A DNA stretch of 64,000 bases, taken from NCBI RefSeq assembly GCF_014251595.1, contig NZ_CP059192.1, positions 566,992-630,991 on the forward strand, read 5' to 3'. Each line of letters starts with the position of its first letter. The first letter of the stretch is position 1. Positions 22,936 to 32,346 of this stretch are shown in pieces. Position numbers and translations under genes: made by a program. Source of the stretch: Blattabacterium cuenoti (lineage in GTDB: Bacteria; Bacteroidota; Bacteroidia; Flavobacteriales; Blattabacteriaceae). The notes under the pieces were generated by a model. That model saw nothing but the letters and a program-made list of their open reading frames with translations, was not told the DNA's origin and ran no database searches.

Positions 22936-23804
22936 AATTTTATCATCAAAAAAAAACTTTTGCAGGAATCCCTGAAAAATATGCAACATTGGATAAATCT
23001 AAAATTGTACTTATTCCTGTTCCATATGATTATACTCAAACATGGAAAAAGGGATCTAAAAAAGGGCCTAAAGCTTTTTTATCTGCATCAGAACACATGG
23101 AATTATATGATATTGAAACTAATTCAGAAGTATATAGAAAAGGAATTTTTGTTGTTCCCTCTATTATAAATTCTTCAACATCTACAAAAAAAATGATTAA
23201 AATAGTATATAATCTTACAAAAAAATATCTTAATCAAGAAAAATTTATAACACTTATAGGAGGGGATCATTCAATATCAATCGGTACTATTAGAGCTATT
23301 GGAGAAAAATATACAAATTTAAGTATTCTTCATATGGATGCACATACCGATTTACGTCCTATATATAAAGGAAGCCCTTATAATCATGCTTGTTCTATGT
23401 ATGAAGCTTCTCAAAAACATTCTTTAATACAAATAGGAATTCGTAGTATGGATATTACAGAAAAAAAATACATTCAAAAAGGAAATATATTTTATATGCA
23501 TGAAATTCATAAAAATGATTTATGGATGAAAAAAGCTGTTTTTAAATTATCTGATACTGTATTTATCAGTATAGATATAGATGTTTTTGATCCTAGTATA
23601 GCGCCTTCGACAGGGACTCCAGAACCAGGAGGATTATATTGGTATACTACACTAAAATTTTTGAAAAAAGTTTTTAAAAATAAAAATGTAATAGGATTTG
23701 ATATTGTTGAACTTTTACCTAATCAAAAAGAATCTTCGACAGATTTTCTAGCTGTAAAACTTTATTATAAATTACTATCATATAAATATATAAATATGAA
23801 CTAA
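22932..23804 (+). CDS. speB: Agmatinase / ureohydrolase
   Basis: Hydrolyses agmatine to putrescine plus urea. The 290-residue protein has all arginase-family Mn ligands: GGDHS near residue 113, DAHTD near 136-140, and SIDIDVFDPS near 214-223. It starts at TTG 22932, overlapping the speA stop in a TTGA junction; the N-terminus matches the family from there. The direct coupling with speA suggests agmatine as substrate, but arginine or guanidinobutyrate cannot be excluded by motif alone. The urea it releases could enter a urease reaction if the symbiont has one elsewhere. Confidence 0.88.
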   Translation: MKFYHQKKTFAGIPEKYATLDKSKIVLIPVPYDYTQTWKKGSKKGPKAFLSASEHMELYDIETNSEVYRKGIFVVPSIINSSTSTKKMIKIVYNLTKKYLNQEKFITLIGGDHSISIGTIRAIGEKYTNLSILHMDAHTDLRPIYKGSPYNHACSMYEASQKHSLIQIGIRSMDITEKKYIQKGNIFYMHEIHKNDLWMKKAVFKLSDTVFISIDIDVFDPSIAPSTGTPEPGGLYWYTTLKFLKKVFKNKNVIGFDIVELLPNQKESSTDFLAVKLYYKLLSYKYINMN

Positions 23805-23809
23805 TTAAT

Positions 23810-24502
23810 ATGAATCAAAAAATTATTATAGCTATAGATGGATATTCTTCATCTGGTAAAAGTACTTTAGCAAAAGCCATTTCTAAAAAATTAAAATATA
23901 AATATATAGATAGTGGAGCTATCTATAGAAGTATAGCTTTATTTGCAATTCGAAAAAAAATTTTTGATAGTGATTTATGGAATACACAAAATTTTATTTC
24001 TCTTTTAAAAGAAATAAATTTAAAATTTAAATGGAACAAAAAATATAATCGAACAGATATTTTTTTAAATGAAGAAAATATTCAATCTAAAATTAGATCA
24101 GAAAAAGTAACAACTAAAGTCAGTTTAATAGCTCAACTTCCGGAAGTTCGAGAAAAATTAACTTTTATGCAAAGAAATATTGGAAAAAATAAAGGAATTG
24201 TTATAGATGGAAGAGATGTAGGTAATTATGTATTTCCTAAATCAGAGTTAAAAATATTTATGAAAGGATCTATAGAAATTCGTTCTTATAGAAGATATCA
24301 AGATCTAAAAAAAAGAGGAGAAGAAGTATCTTATGAAGAAGTCAAAAAAAATCTAATATATAGAGATATAATGGATACTTCACGAAAGATTTCTCCATTA
24401 AAAAAGTCTGCAGATTCTATAGAAATAGACAACACATTCATGAGTATGGAAGAACAATTAAATCTTATCTTTCAATTAATTCATAAAAAAAAAAATAAAT
24501 AA
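23810..24502 (+). CDS. cmk: Cytidylate kinase
   Basis: Phosphorylates CMP and dCMP. It has 230 residues. The P-loop is GYSSSGKST near residue 11, the CMP-binding segment YIDSGAIYRS is near 32-41, and VIDGRDVGNYVFP near 130 carries the conserved arginine and aspartate. The lid region has RRYQDLKKRGE. It is 5 bases after speB and 16 bases before fabG, within a forward run of six genes. Confidence 0.95.
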   Translation: MNQKIIIAIDGYSSSGKSTLAKAISKKLKYKYIDSGAIYRSIALFAIRKKIFDSDLWNTQNFISLLKEINLKFKWNKKYNRTDIFLNEENIQSKIRSEKVTTKVSLIAQLPEVREKLTFMQRNIGKNKGIVIDGRDVGNYVFPKSELKIFMKGSIEIRSYRRYQDLKKRGEEVSYEEVKKNLIYRDIMDTSRKISPLKKSADSIEIDNTFMSMEEQLNLIFQLIHKKKNK

Positions 24503-24518
24503 CCATATTTATCATTAT

Positions 24519-25256
24519 ATGAATAAACTATTAAATGGAAAAATAGCTGTGGTTACAGGAGGTTCAGGAGATATAGGAAAATCTATAGTTAAAACTTTTG
24601 TACAACATGGAGCTAATGTTATTTTTACATTCTTTTCCTCAATAAAAGAAGCAAAAAAATTAGAATTTGAATTTAAAAATTTAGTTGAAGCATATAAAAT
24701 AGATCTATCGGATTTTAATTCATCAAAAAATTTAGTTCAAAAGGTAATAAAAAAATACGGTAGTTTGGATATATTAGTGAATAATGCAGGTATTATAAAA
24801 GATAATTTTTTGCTTAAAATTTCTGAAAAGGATTGGGATTTTGTAATTAGAACCAATCTATATTCTATATATAATTTAACCAAACATGCTATTCATCCTA
24901 TGATGAAACAAAAAAAAGGAAGTATTATTAATATGAGTTCTGTTGTAGGATTAACGGGAAATACTGGACAATCCAATTATTCTGCGTCTAAAGCAGGAAT
25001 TATCGGATTTACAAAATCAATAGCCAGAGAATTAGGAAAAAAAAATATCCGTTGTAATGCCATAGCTCCTGGATATATTTTAACCAAAATGAATTCTCAT
25101 TTTAGATCTAAAATTAAAGAAGATTGGATAAAAAACATTCCATTAAAAAGACCAGGAACTCCTCAAGATATTGCTAATTCTACTTTATTTCTTGCTTCAG
25201 ATTTATCAAATTATATAACCGGTACTGTATTAAATGTCAGTGGAGGGTTAATTTAA
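24519..25256 (+). CDS. fabG: 3-oxoacyl-ACP reductase
   Basis: NADPH-dependent reduction of beta-ketoacyl-ACP in fatty-acid elongation. It has 245 residues of the SDR family: GGSGDIGK as the cofactor loop near residues 14-21, NNAGI near 86-90, and the catalytic S-Y-K in MSSVVG and YSASKAG. The end, YITGTVLNVSGG, is typical of FabG. Partner genes fabF and acpP are at the left edge of the window. Overlap in function with other SDRs is possible, but FabG is the expected essential one. Confidence 0.93.
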   Translation: MNKLLNGKIAVVTGGSGDIGKSIVKTFVQHGANVIFTFFSSIKEAKKLEFEFKNLVEAYKIDLSDFNSSKNLVQKVIKKYGSLDILVNNAGIIKDNFLLKISEKDWDFVIRTNLYSIYNLTKHAIHPMMKQKKGSIINMSSVVGLTGNTGQSNYSASKAGIIGFTKSIARELGKKNIRCNAIAPGYILTKMNSHFRSKIKEDWIKNIPLKRPGTPQDIANSTLFLASDLSNYITGTVLNVSGGLI

Positions 25257-25263
25257 ATTGTAA

Positions 25264-26952
25264 ATGTATTCAAATAAAAAAATTGTACAAAGCTTAGGTG
25301 AGATTTTGAAAGCTAAATCCATATTCAACATAATTATATCTCCAGGATCTAGAAACGCTCCAATCATTATTCATTTTACTCAACATAAAAATTTTAAGAC
25401 TTACAGTATTGTAGACGAACGATGTGCTGGTTTTTTTGCTTTAGGAATGGCTCAACAAATTAGAAAACCTGTCGTCATTAGTTGTACATCTGGATCTGCT
25501 GTTGTTAATTATTATCCTGCAGTTACAGAGGCTTTTTATCAAAACATTCCACTTATTTTAGTGACGGCAGATAGACCAAAAGAGATTATAGATATGTTTG
25601 AAGGACAATCTATTCATCAAGAAAATATTTTTCATAAACATGTAGAAACTTCTGTTCAATTAACAGAAGATGAATCAGAATCCGGAATATGGTATAATGA
25701 TCGATTAATCAATGAATCTATAAACAAGTGTTTATTAAAAAATAAACCTGTACATATTAATATTCCATTTTCAGAACCACTTTATAATACCACAAACCGT
25801 TTACAAGTAAAACCTAAAATTATCAAAACTATACCTGTTAAAAATTATGTGGAAATACATAATTACAAAAAAGAAAAATATATATGGAAAAAATATAAAA
25901 AAAAAATGATCTTATTAGGATTATATTATCCGGATAAAAATATGGAAAAAATATTAAGAAAATTAAGTTTGGACCCTTCTATTGTTGTTTTTACAGAGAC
26001 AACATCTCATGTGTATGGAAAATTTTTTTTCTCAAGTATAGATCAACTTATTTTTAAGATGAATCCTAAAAAATGGATAAGGTTTAAACCTCATATTTTA
26101 TTGACTATTGGAGTAAATATTATATCTAAAAGAATAAAATTTCTTTTAAGAAAATATCCTCCAATATATCATTGGCACATCGGTGAACATTACGAAAATT
26201 ATCCGGATACCTATCATAAATTAACAACTTATTGGCCTATCAATCCCGAATCATTTTTTAAAATTTTTTATAATTATAATCATATACGGATTTCTACTTC
26301 AGATTATAGAAAAAAATGGGAAAAATTGAGAAGAGAAAAAATGAAAAAACATCAATTTTTTTTAAAAAAAGAAAAAAGTTTTTCAGATTTAAAAGTTCTT
26401 TTTTTTGTATTCAAATCCATACCCAACAATACTATATTACAGTTAGGAAATAGTATGATTATAAGGTATTATCAACTTTTTAATGAAAAGAAATATTCTA
26501 TTAAATCTTATTGTAATCGTGGTACTTCAGGAATAGATGGATGTGTTTCAACCGCTGTCGGTTCTGCTGCTATCATAAAAAAAACTGTGACACTAATTGT
26601 TGGAGATATCAGTTTTTTTTATGATAGCAATGCTTTGTGGAATAATTATATTCCACAAAGCTTTCGTATTATACTTATTAATAATGGAGGAGGGAGTATT
26701 TTTAGATATATTTCAGAAAAAAAACTTTCTAAAGAAATATTCAATTTTTTCGAAACAAAACATATTTTTTCTGCAGAAAAAATATGCGAGATGTATCATT
26801 GGAAATATGAAAAAGTATACGATCAGTATGCTTTAAAAAAAAATTTATCATGTTTTTGGAAAACATCAAGTCAACCTTTCTTGTTGGAAATAAATACTCA
26901 AAAATCTAATAATGCTACAATTTTAAAAAAATATTTATCTTATATTTCCTGA
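25264..26952 (+). CDS. menD: SEPHCHC synthase (MenD)
   Basis: ThDP-dependent enzyme that joins 2-oxoglutarate to isochorismate in menaquinone synthesis. It has 562 residues. The N-terminal Pyr domain has SPGSRNAPI near residue 26-34 and DERCAGFFALG with the catalytic Glu; the C-terminal PP domain has GTSGIDGCVSTAVG and GDISFFYD, the ThDP/metal motif. Its 3' end overlaps the sanA-like gene by 13 bases on the opposite strand. This implies a menaquinone-based respiratory chain. Other men genes are not in the window. Confidence 0.94.
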   Translation: MYSNKKIVQSLGEILKAKSIFNIIISPGSRNAPIIIHFTQHKNFKTYSIVDERCAGFFALGMAQQIRKPVVISCTSGSAVVNYYPAVTEAFYQNIPLILVTADRPKEIIDMFEGQSIHQENIFHKHVETSVQLTEDESESGIWYNDRLINESINKCLLKNKPVHINIPFSEPLYNTTNRLQVKPKIIKTIPVKNYVEIHNYKKEKYIWKKYKKKMILLGLYYPDKNMEKILRKLSLDPSIVVFTETTSHVYGKFFFSSIDQLIFKMNPKKWIRFKPHILLTIGVNIISKRIKFLLRKYPPIYHWHIGEHYENYPDTYHKLTTYWPINPESFFKIFYNYNHIRISTSDYRKKWEKLRREKMKKHQFFLKKEKSFSDLKVLFFVFKSIPNNTILQLGNSMIIRYYQLFNEKKYSIKSYCNRGTSGIDGCVSTAVGSAAIIKKTVTLIVGDISFFYDSNALWNNYIPQSFRIILINNGGGSIFRYISEKKLSKEIFNFFETKHIFSAEKICEMYHWKYEKVYDQYALKKNLSCFWKTSSQPFLLEINTQKSNNATILKKYLSYIS

Positions 26953-27536
26953 TATTTCCTAATTTTTTTTTTAAAAAATATAATATCCCATAAAGCTTTA
27001 ATTCTCGCAAAAACTTCTCTGACTTGTATTTTACTATCAAAAGTAAGACTTTTCGCATTAAAACCAATGACATCTAAACCAAAACAATTCGCTATAAAAA
27101 TAGCTCTTTCATTATGAAATTTTTGAGATATAATCGTAAATTTTTTTTGGTGAAAAATTTTATGAACCCTGACAATAGAATGTAAAGTACTAATTCCATA
27201 AAAATCTTCATATATAAAATAAGAAGGAACTCCTTTCTTAATTAATTCTTTTTTCATCATTTTGGGTTCATTATAATTTTTTTCTCTATTATCTCCACTT
27301 ACAATAATATAACGTATTTTTTTATGATGAAAAAGGAAACAAGCTGCATCTATTCTATATTTAAAATAAGCATTAATTCCTCCTCCATGTAAATATTTAG
27401 AAGTACCTAAAACAACACCAAATGTGTTATATGGAATATAATTAATTGAATTATAACTTTTTCTTATTGACCAAAAACTTATTCCAAAATAACAGAATAT
27501 AATGAATGAAATAAAAAGAAAAAATATACGTTTAAT
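26940..27536 (-). CDS. SanA/YdcF-like DUF218 protein with non-canonical start
   Basis: The frame is open for 198 residues from 27536 but has no ATG, GTG or TTG until an internal ATG at 27260. The upstream part is clearly coding: a hydrophobic N-terminal anchor (IFFLFISFIIFCYFGISFW), then YIPYNTFGVVLGTSKYL and IIVSGDNRE, which are the DUF218/SanA motifs. The rest (FTIISQKFHNERAIFIA, GFNAKS) also fits. The most economical start is ATT at 27536 (giving MKRIFFLF), 17 bases after the secA stop. A stop codon lies two codons further upstream of this (TAA before TTA GAA). SanA affects envelope integrity in E. coli; substrate unknown. Either an AUU start or a lost start codon. Confidence 0.75.
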   Translation of the reverse strand: MKRIFFLFISFIIFCYFGISFWSIRKSYNSINYIPYNTFGVVLGTSKYLHGGGINAYFKYRIDAACFLFHHKKIRYIIVSGDNREKNYNEPKMMKKELIKKGVPSYFIYEDFYGISTLHSIVRVHKIFHQKKFTIISQKFHNERAIFIANCFGLDVIGFNAKSLTFDSKIQVREVFARIKALWDIIFFKKKIRKYQEI

Positions 27537-27552
27537 TTCTAATTAACACAAT

Positions 27553-30500
27553 CTAAAAAGAATCATCCTCAATAACCCATTCTCCTTTTTCTAAAAAAAA
27601 TTCTATCTGTTTAAATTTAATATTTTTTTTTTCTCCTGTAATTAAATGACGAATATTAATTCTGTTATTTCTGCCTAATTTTTTTCTATCTTTCATCAAA
27701 AGATTTGTTTTAAAATTATTTTTCTTTTTTGGAAAAAACAAAATATCTCCTCTCATAATAATGGATTTAAGTAAAAAAGAAATAATCCTTTTATTGATAT
27801 CATAAATTCTTTCTTGAAACAAATTGAAAGCATTTTGTTTATAAACAATCAGAGGATCTTTTTGTTCAAAAACAGCATTTTGTACAGAATACCGCAAACT
27901 ATCCATTTCACGTAAATGTTCTTTCCATTTTTCATCCATAAAACATAATATAGTCTTTTTTTCAAACATTGATAATAAAGATTTTCCTTTTGTATGAAAG
28001 AATTCTTTCAAATCTGATACAATAACTATGTTTTGATATCCATCTGTGAAAATGACCCGTATTTGATAAAATTCAAAATTTTTATCTACAATATTTGATA
28101 AAATAGGTTGGATATTATGATCAATTATTTTTCCCTTCTTTTTTTCATAAAAATTAATAATTATATCATGAAGTTTATTGATACAATCATGTTCTTTGTA
28201 AGATAGATATTGATCTTCTTGTATAGGAAATTCGATTCCAAAAATTTGAACAAATTCATATTCCAAATTTTTAAAATCATTGATAGATTTATTGACAGTA
28301 ATCATAACATCTAATAAAATATAAACCATATTAGAAATATCTAAACTTAATTCACTTCCACATAATGCATTTTTTCGTTTTTTATAAATAAACTCTCTTT
28401 GTTTATTGATAACATCATCATAATCTAATAAACGTTTTCGTATACTGAAATTATTATCTTCTATTTTTTTTTGTGCTTTTTCAATAGATTTTGTTAACAA
28501 AGGATGTTGTATTATGTCCCCTTCTTGATGTCCAAATCTATCCATTAATTTAGAAAGTCTTTCTGAATCTATAAATAAACGAATTAAATTATCCTCTAAA
28601 GACACATAAAATTGAGAACTACCTGGATCTCCTTGACGTCCTGATCTTCCTCTTAATTGATTATCGATTCTCCTAGAATCATGTCTTTCCGTTCCTAAAA
28701 CAGCTAGTCCTCCATTTTTAATAACTTCTTTTGATAGTTTAATATCTGTTCCACGTCCCGCCATATTAGTGGCTATAGTAACAGATCCAGATAACCCTGC
28801 TTTTGCTATGATTTCTGCTTCTTTTTCATGTAATTTTGCATTTAAAACATTATGTGGTATTTTCATAAATTTTAAAGCTCTACTTAAAAATTCCGAAACT
28901 TCAACAGAAGTCGTTCCAACAAGAACTGGTCGTTTTTCATTTTTGGATAAAAAAATAATTTTTTCTATAACTGCATTATATTTTTCTCGTTTTGTTTTAA
29001 AAACGAGATCTTGTAAATCTTTTCTTTGTATTTTTTTATGAGTAGGAATTACTACGACATCTAATTTATAAATATGCCAAAATTCTCCGGATTCTGTTTC
29101 TGCTGTTCCTGTCATTCCAGATATTTTCCTATACATTCTAAAGTAATTTTGTAAAGTTATGGTTGCAAAAGTCTGACTAGAAGATTCAATTTGAACATTC
29201 TCTTTCGCTTCTATAGCTTGATGTAATCCATCAGAATAACGCCTTCCTTCCATAATACGACCCGTTTGTTCATCTACTATTTTTACTTTTCCATCCAAAA
29301 GAACATAATCAACATCCCTTTCAAATAAAGTAAAAGCTTTAAGTAATTGATTTATAGTATGAATTCTTTGCGATTTGATATAAAAATTTTTCAAAAGATT
29401 TTCCTTTTCCTTCGTTTCTTTTTCTTTTGAAAAATTTTTTTTTTCTAATTCCGTTAATTCGACATTAACGTCTGGTAAAACAAAAAAACTTACATCCTCC
29501 ACATTTTTTGATAAAAATTCAATTCCTTTATCTGTTAATTCTACAGTATTATTTTTCTCATCAATCACAAAATAAAGATCTTGATCCACTTTATACATCT
29601 CTCTTCCATATTCTTGATAATACTGACTTTCAGTTTTTTGTAAAATTAAACGAGTATTATTTTCACTCAAAAATTTTATTAAAGATTTTTTCTTAGGTAA
29701 CCCACGATGTGCTTGAAATAATTTAAATCCACCTAATTTTTTATCTCCATTCTTGATTAAATTTTTTGCTTCATTCAAAAAACTATTAACTATCAGATTC
29801 TGTTTTTTCACTAAAATTTTGACTTTTTCTTTGAATAATTCAAATTCTTCTTTATTATCTTTTTTAGGATCAACAGGTCCTGATATAATTAAAGGAGTAC
29901 GTGCTTCATCTATTAATACAGAATCTATTTCATCTATGATGGCATAATTTAATTCTCTTTGAACCAATTCATCTTTAGAACAAGCCATATTATCACGTAA
30001 ATAATCAAAACCAAATTCATTATTGGTTCCATAAGTAATATCTGCTTGATAAGCTTTTTTACGCATTATGACATCAGAAGATGAATAATTATCAATACAA
30101 TCAACTTTTAAACCATGAAATTCCATTAAGGGAGCCATCCAACTTGTATCTCTTTTAGATAAATAATTATTAACTGTAACAATATGTACACCTCTTCCAG
30201 ATAAAGCATTTAAATAAGCCGATAAAGTCGCAACAAAAGTTTTACCTTCTCCTGTTGCCATTTCAGCTATTTTTCCTTGATGTAAAACCACACCTCCCAT
30301 AAGCTGAACATCATAATGAACCATATCCCAAATTATGCTTTTTCCATACGCATCCCAGTTATTTTTCCAAACTGCTTGATTTCCGTCTAAATGAACATAA
30401 GATTTTATTTTTGATAACTCTTCATCAAAAGAAGTAGATTGAACTATAAGTCGTTTTTTTTCTTTTAAACGTCTTGCTGTTTCTTTAATGATTGCAAAAG

Positions 30501-30846
30501 CTTGAGGTAAAATATCTATCAATACTTTTTGTTCTATTTTGTAACATTCTTCTCTAATATTTTCTATATCTAAGTATATTTTTTCTAAAATACTAATAGG
30601 ATAAAATTTTTCTTGTATTTTTTTCAAAAATTTTTTTTCCTGTTCATGTAACTTTTTTGTAGAATTTTGTATAATTTTTTTTAAATCTTGAGTTTGATTT
30701 CTCAATTCATCGTCAGATAATAAGAATATCTTATTCTCTTCTTTTCTGATTTGAACCAAAAATTTTATAACCTCTTTAAGGTCTCTATCATTTTTATTTA
30801 CTAATAACTTATTTAAAATTTTTCTAATAAAACTCATTAAATTCAA
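27553..30846 (-). CDS. secA: Preprotein translocase ATPase SecA
   Basis: Motor of the Sec secretion pathway, at the inner membrane with SecYEG. It has 1097 residues, the long form seen in this phylum. Walker A is MATGEGKT near 196-203, Walker B is IIDEIDSVLIDEARTPLI, and the second helicase domain has GTERHDSRRIDNQLRGRSGRQGD split by normal spacing. There is an insertion in the first ATPase domain (about residues 330-420, rich in K/N). The C-terminal cysteine zinc-binding tail is missing (the protein ends EWVIEDDSF), as in other flavobacteria. Follows the DUF2795 gene by 34 bases. Confidence 0.97.
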   Translation of the reverse strand: MNLMSFIRKILNKLLVNKNDRDLKEVIKFLVQIRKEENKIFLLSDDELRNQTQDLKKIIQNSTKKLHEQEKKFLKKIQEKFYPISILEKIYLDIENIREECYKIEQKVLIDILPQAFAIIKETARRLKEKKRLIVQSTSFDEELSKIKSYVHLDGNQAVWKNNWDAYGKSIIWDMVHYDVQLMGGVVLHQGKIAEMATGEGKTFVATLSAYLNALSGRGVHIVTVNNYLSKRDTSWMAPLMEFHGLKVDCIDNYSSSDVIMRKKAYQADITYGTNNEFGFDYLRDNMACSKDELVQRELNYAIIDEIDSVLIDEARTPLIISGPVDPKKDNKEEFELFKEKVKILVKKQNLIVNSFLNEAKNLIKNGDKKLGGFKLFQAHRGLPKKKSLIKFLSENNTRLILQKTESQYYQEYGREMYKVDQDLYFVIDEKNNTVELTDKGIEFLSKNVEDVSFFVLPDVNVELTELEKKNFSKEKETKEKENLLKNFYIKSQRIHTINQLLKAFTLFERDVDYVLLDGKVKIVDEQTGRIMEGRRYSDGLHQAIEAKENVQIESSSQTFATITLQNYFRMYRKISGMTGTAETESGEFWHIYKLDVVVIPTHKKIQRKDLQDLVFKTKREKYNAVIEKIIFLSKNEKRPVLVGTTSVEVSEFLSRALKFMKIPHNVLNAKLHEKEAEIIAKAGLSGSVTIATNMAGRGTDIKLSKEVIKNGGLAVLGTERHDSRRIDNQLRGRSGRQGDPGSSQFYVSLEDNLIRLFIDSERLSKLMDRFGHQEGDIIQHPLLTKSIEKAQKKIEDNNFSIRKRLLDYDDVINKQREFIYKKRKNALCGSELSLDISNMVYILLDVMITVNKSINDFKNLEYEFVQIFGIEFPIQEDQYLSYKEHDCINKLHDIIINFYEKKKGKIIDHNIQPILSNIVDKNFEFYQIRVIFTDGYQNIVIVSDLKEFFHTKGKSLLSMFEKKTILCFMDEKWKEHLREMDSLRYSVQNAVFEQKDPLIVYKQNAFNLFQERIYDINKRIISFLLKSIIMRGDILFFPKKKNNFKTNLLMKDRKKLGRNNRINIRHLITGEKKNIKFKQIEFFLEKGEWVIEDDSF

Positions 30847-30880
30847 AAATATATCAATCTACCATAGAAAAAAAAAAAAT

Positions 30881-31114
30881 TTAAAGTTCATATTCATCTC
30901 TATTCCAATAAAAATCTTCATCATCACGTGGGTAATCTGCCCATATATCTTCTATCGATTCAAAAACTTCTCCTTCTCCATTTTCTAATTGTTGTAAATT
31001 TTCAACTACTTCTAAAGGAGCTCCAGTACGAATAGCAAAATCAATCAATTCTTCCTTTGTAGCAGGCCAAGGTGCATCTTCTAAATGAGAAGCTAATTCT
31101 AAAGTCCAATACAT
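30881..31114 (-). CDS. DUF2795 family small acidic protein
   Basis: 77 residues beginning MYWTLELASHLEDAPWPATK, with ELIDFAIRTGAPLEVVENLQ following and an acidic, aromatic tail. This matches the DUF2795 family, which is strongly conserved in Bacteroidota and has no established function. No membrane segment or signal. It lies immediately upstream of secA on the same strand, 34 bases away, so it probably shares its transcript. Confidence 0.88.
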   Translation of the reverse strand: MYWTLELASHLEDAPWPATKEELIDFAIRTGAPLEVVENLQQLENGEGEVFESIEDIWADYPRDDEDFYWNRDEYEL

Positions 31115-31120
31115 ATATTG

Positions 31121-31171
31121 ATATTTTAATTATTAAAAAAATAAAAATATTTTAATTATTAAAAAATAAAA
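31121..31171. repeat. Tandem 26/25-bp duplication in an intergenic spacer
   Basis: A unit beginning ATATTTTAATTATTAA at 31121 is repeated at 31147, the copies differing by one A in the A-run (7 versus 6). It lies in the spacer between the DUF2795 gene and fmt, just upstream of the DUF2795 ATG. It looks like replication-slippage duplication. Confidence 0.6.
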
Positions 31172-31271
31172 AAATGATATTTATTTTTATATATTTGATT
31201 CTCAAAAATCAATGAACTTTTTTACAAAATTACAAGATAAAATTAGTGAATTTAAATTACAAATAAATTAC

Positions 31272-32242
31272 ATGAAAAAGTTTCCCAGAATTGTATTCAT
31301 AGGTTCAACTCATTTTTCTCTTTATACCTTAAAAGAATTATATATAAAACAATACAACATTGTAGGGATTATTACAAGTCCTGATAATTTTTTTTTTTTA
31401 GAAAAAAAGGTAAAAAAGCATTTACCCCTGTAAAAATATATGCATTAGAAAATAATATTCCTTTTTTACAACCTAAAGATCTTAAAAATCATTCTTTTTT
31501 AGAGATTCTAAAAATTTGGAATCCCGATATACAAATTGTTGTTTCTTTTCGAATTTTACCTAAAGAAGTATGGAATTTACCCAAAATGGGGTCTTTTAAT
31601 TTACATGCATCACTTCTTCCACAATATAGAGGAGCTGCTCCTATTAATTGGGCAATTATGAACGGAGAAAATAAAACGGGGTTAACTACTTTTTTTATAG
31701 AAGAAAAAATAGACTTTGGAAAAATTCTTTTGCAAAAAGAAATTCAAATAGGAAAAGAAGAAACTGCAGGAGAATTGGAAAATAAATTAAAAAAGATTAG
31801 CGGTTCTATAGTCGTTCAAACTTTAGAATACATTATAAAAAATAAAATTAAACCTATTTCTCAAAATAAACTTAATTTTTATTTATTAAAATATGCTCCT
31901 AAAATATCTACTAAAGATTGCAGAATACAATGGGAAAATCCTTCTATAGAATCTATATATAATAAAATTAGAGGATTAAGTCCTTATCCTACAGCATGGA
32001 CTTTTTTATTTTTTAATAAAAAAAAATTCGTGAGATTTAAAATATTTTTTGTTAAAAAAAAACGAGAAAAACATACTTTTCCAATTGGTTTAATATTTAT
32101 CATTTCGTCACATGAAATGAAAATTTCCGTAAAAGAAGGTTTTATATTTATTATTGAAGGACAAATAGAAGGAAAAAAAAGAATGCATATTAAAAATTTA
32201 ATTCATGGATTGAAAGTAAGAGAAAATCTTTTTGTTCGATAA
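31272..32242 (+). pseudogene. fmt: Methionyl-tRNA formyltransferase interrupted at a 12-T run
   Basis: Formylates initiator Met-tRNA. The first part starts at ATG 31272 (MKKFPRIVFIGSTHFS) and runs in frame to the poly-T run at 31388-31399; it then stops at 31431-31433. From GGT at 31409 the next frame gives GKKAFTPVKIYALEN, and continues without a stop to 32242, including the catalytic Asn-His in FNLHASLLPQYRGAAPINW and the Asp in EEKIDFGKIL. One extra T (13) or two fewer (10) would restore about 320 residues, the normal length. The body has no other damage. It may be a recent break, a sequencing artefact, or be rescued by transcriptional slippage. A shorter product from ATG 31586 would lack the folate-binding fold. 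Confidence 0.85.
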
Positions 32243-32300
32243 ACTAATTTTCATTATATATCCTATCCTTTATATATATATATTTGCTATTTTTATTGTC

Positions 32301-32323
32301 AATTATAAAATAATTTTATAATT
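32301..32323. repeat. 23-bp palindrome upstream of the HU gene
   Basis: AATTATAAAAT (32301-32311), A, ATTTTATAATT (32313-32323): perfect 11-bp arms around one base. It lies 23 bases before the hup ATG and overlaps a TATAAAAT-like box with TTTG at 32283-32286. It could be an operator or a promoter with accidental symmetry. AT-rich composition raises the chance of coincidence. Confidence 0.5.
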
Positions 32324-32346
32324 AACTAAAATTAAATTAATTATTC

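Noticed and set aside
27553-27620. SecA missing its C-terminal zinc-binding tail
   Set aside because: The same ending is common in flavobacterial SecA, so it is not evidence of decay.
31212-31271. Upstream ATG of fmt at 31212
   Set aside because: The extra 20 residues are not Fmt-like; the ATG at 31272 gives the conserved start.
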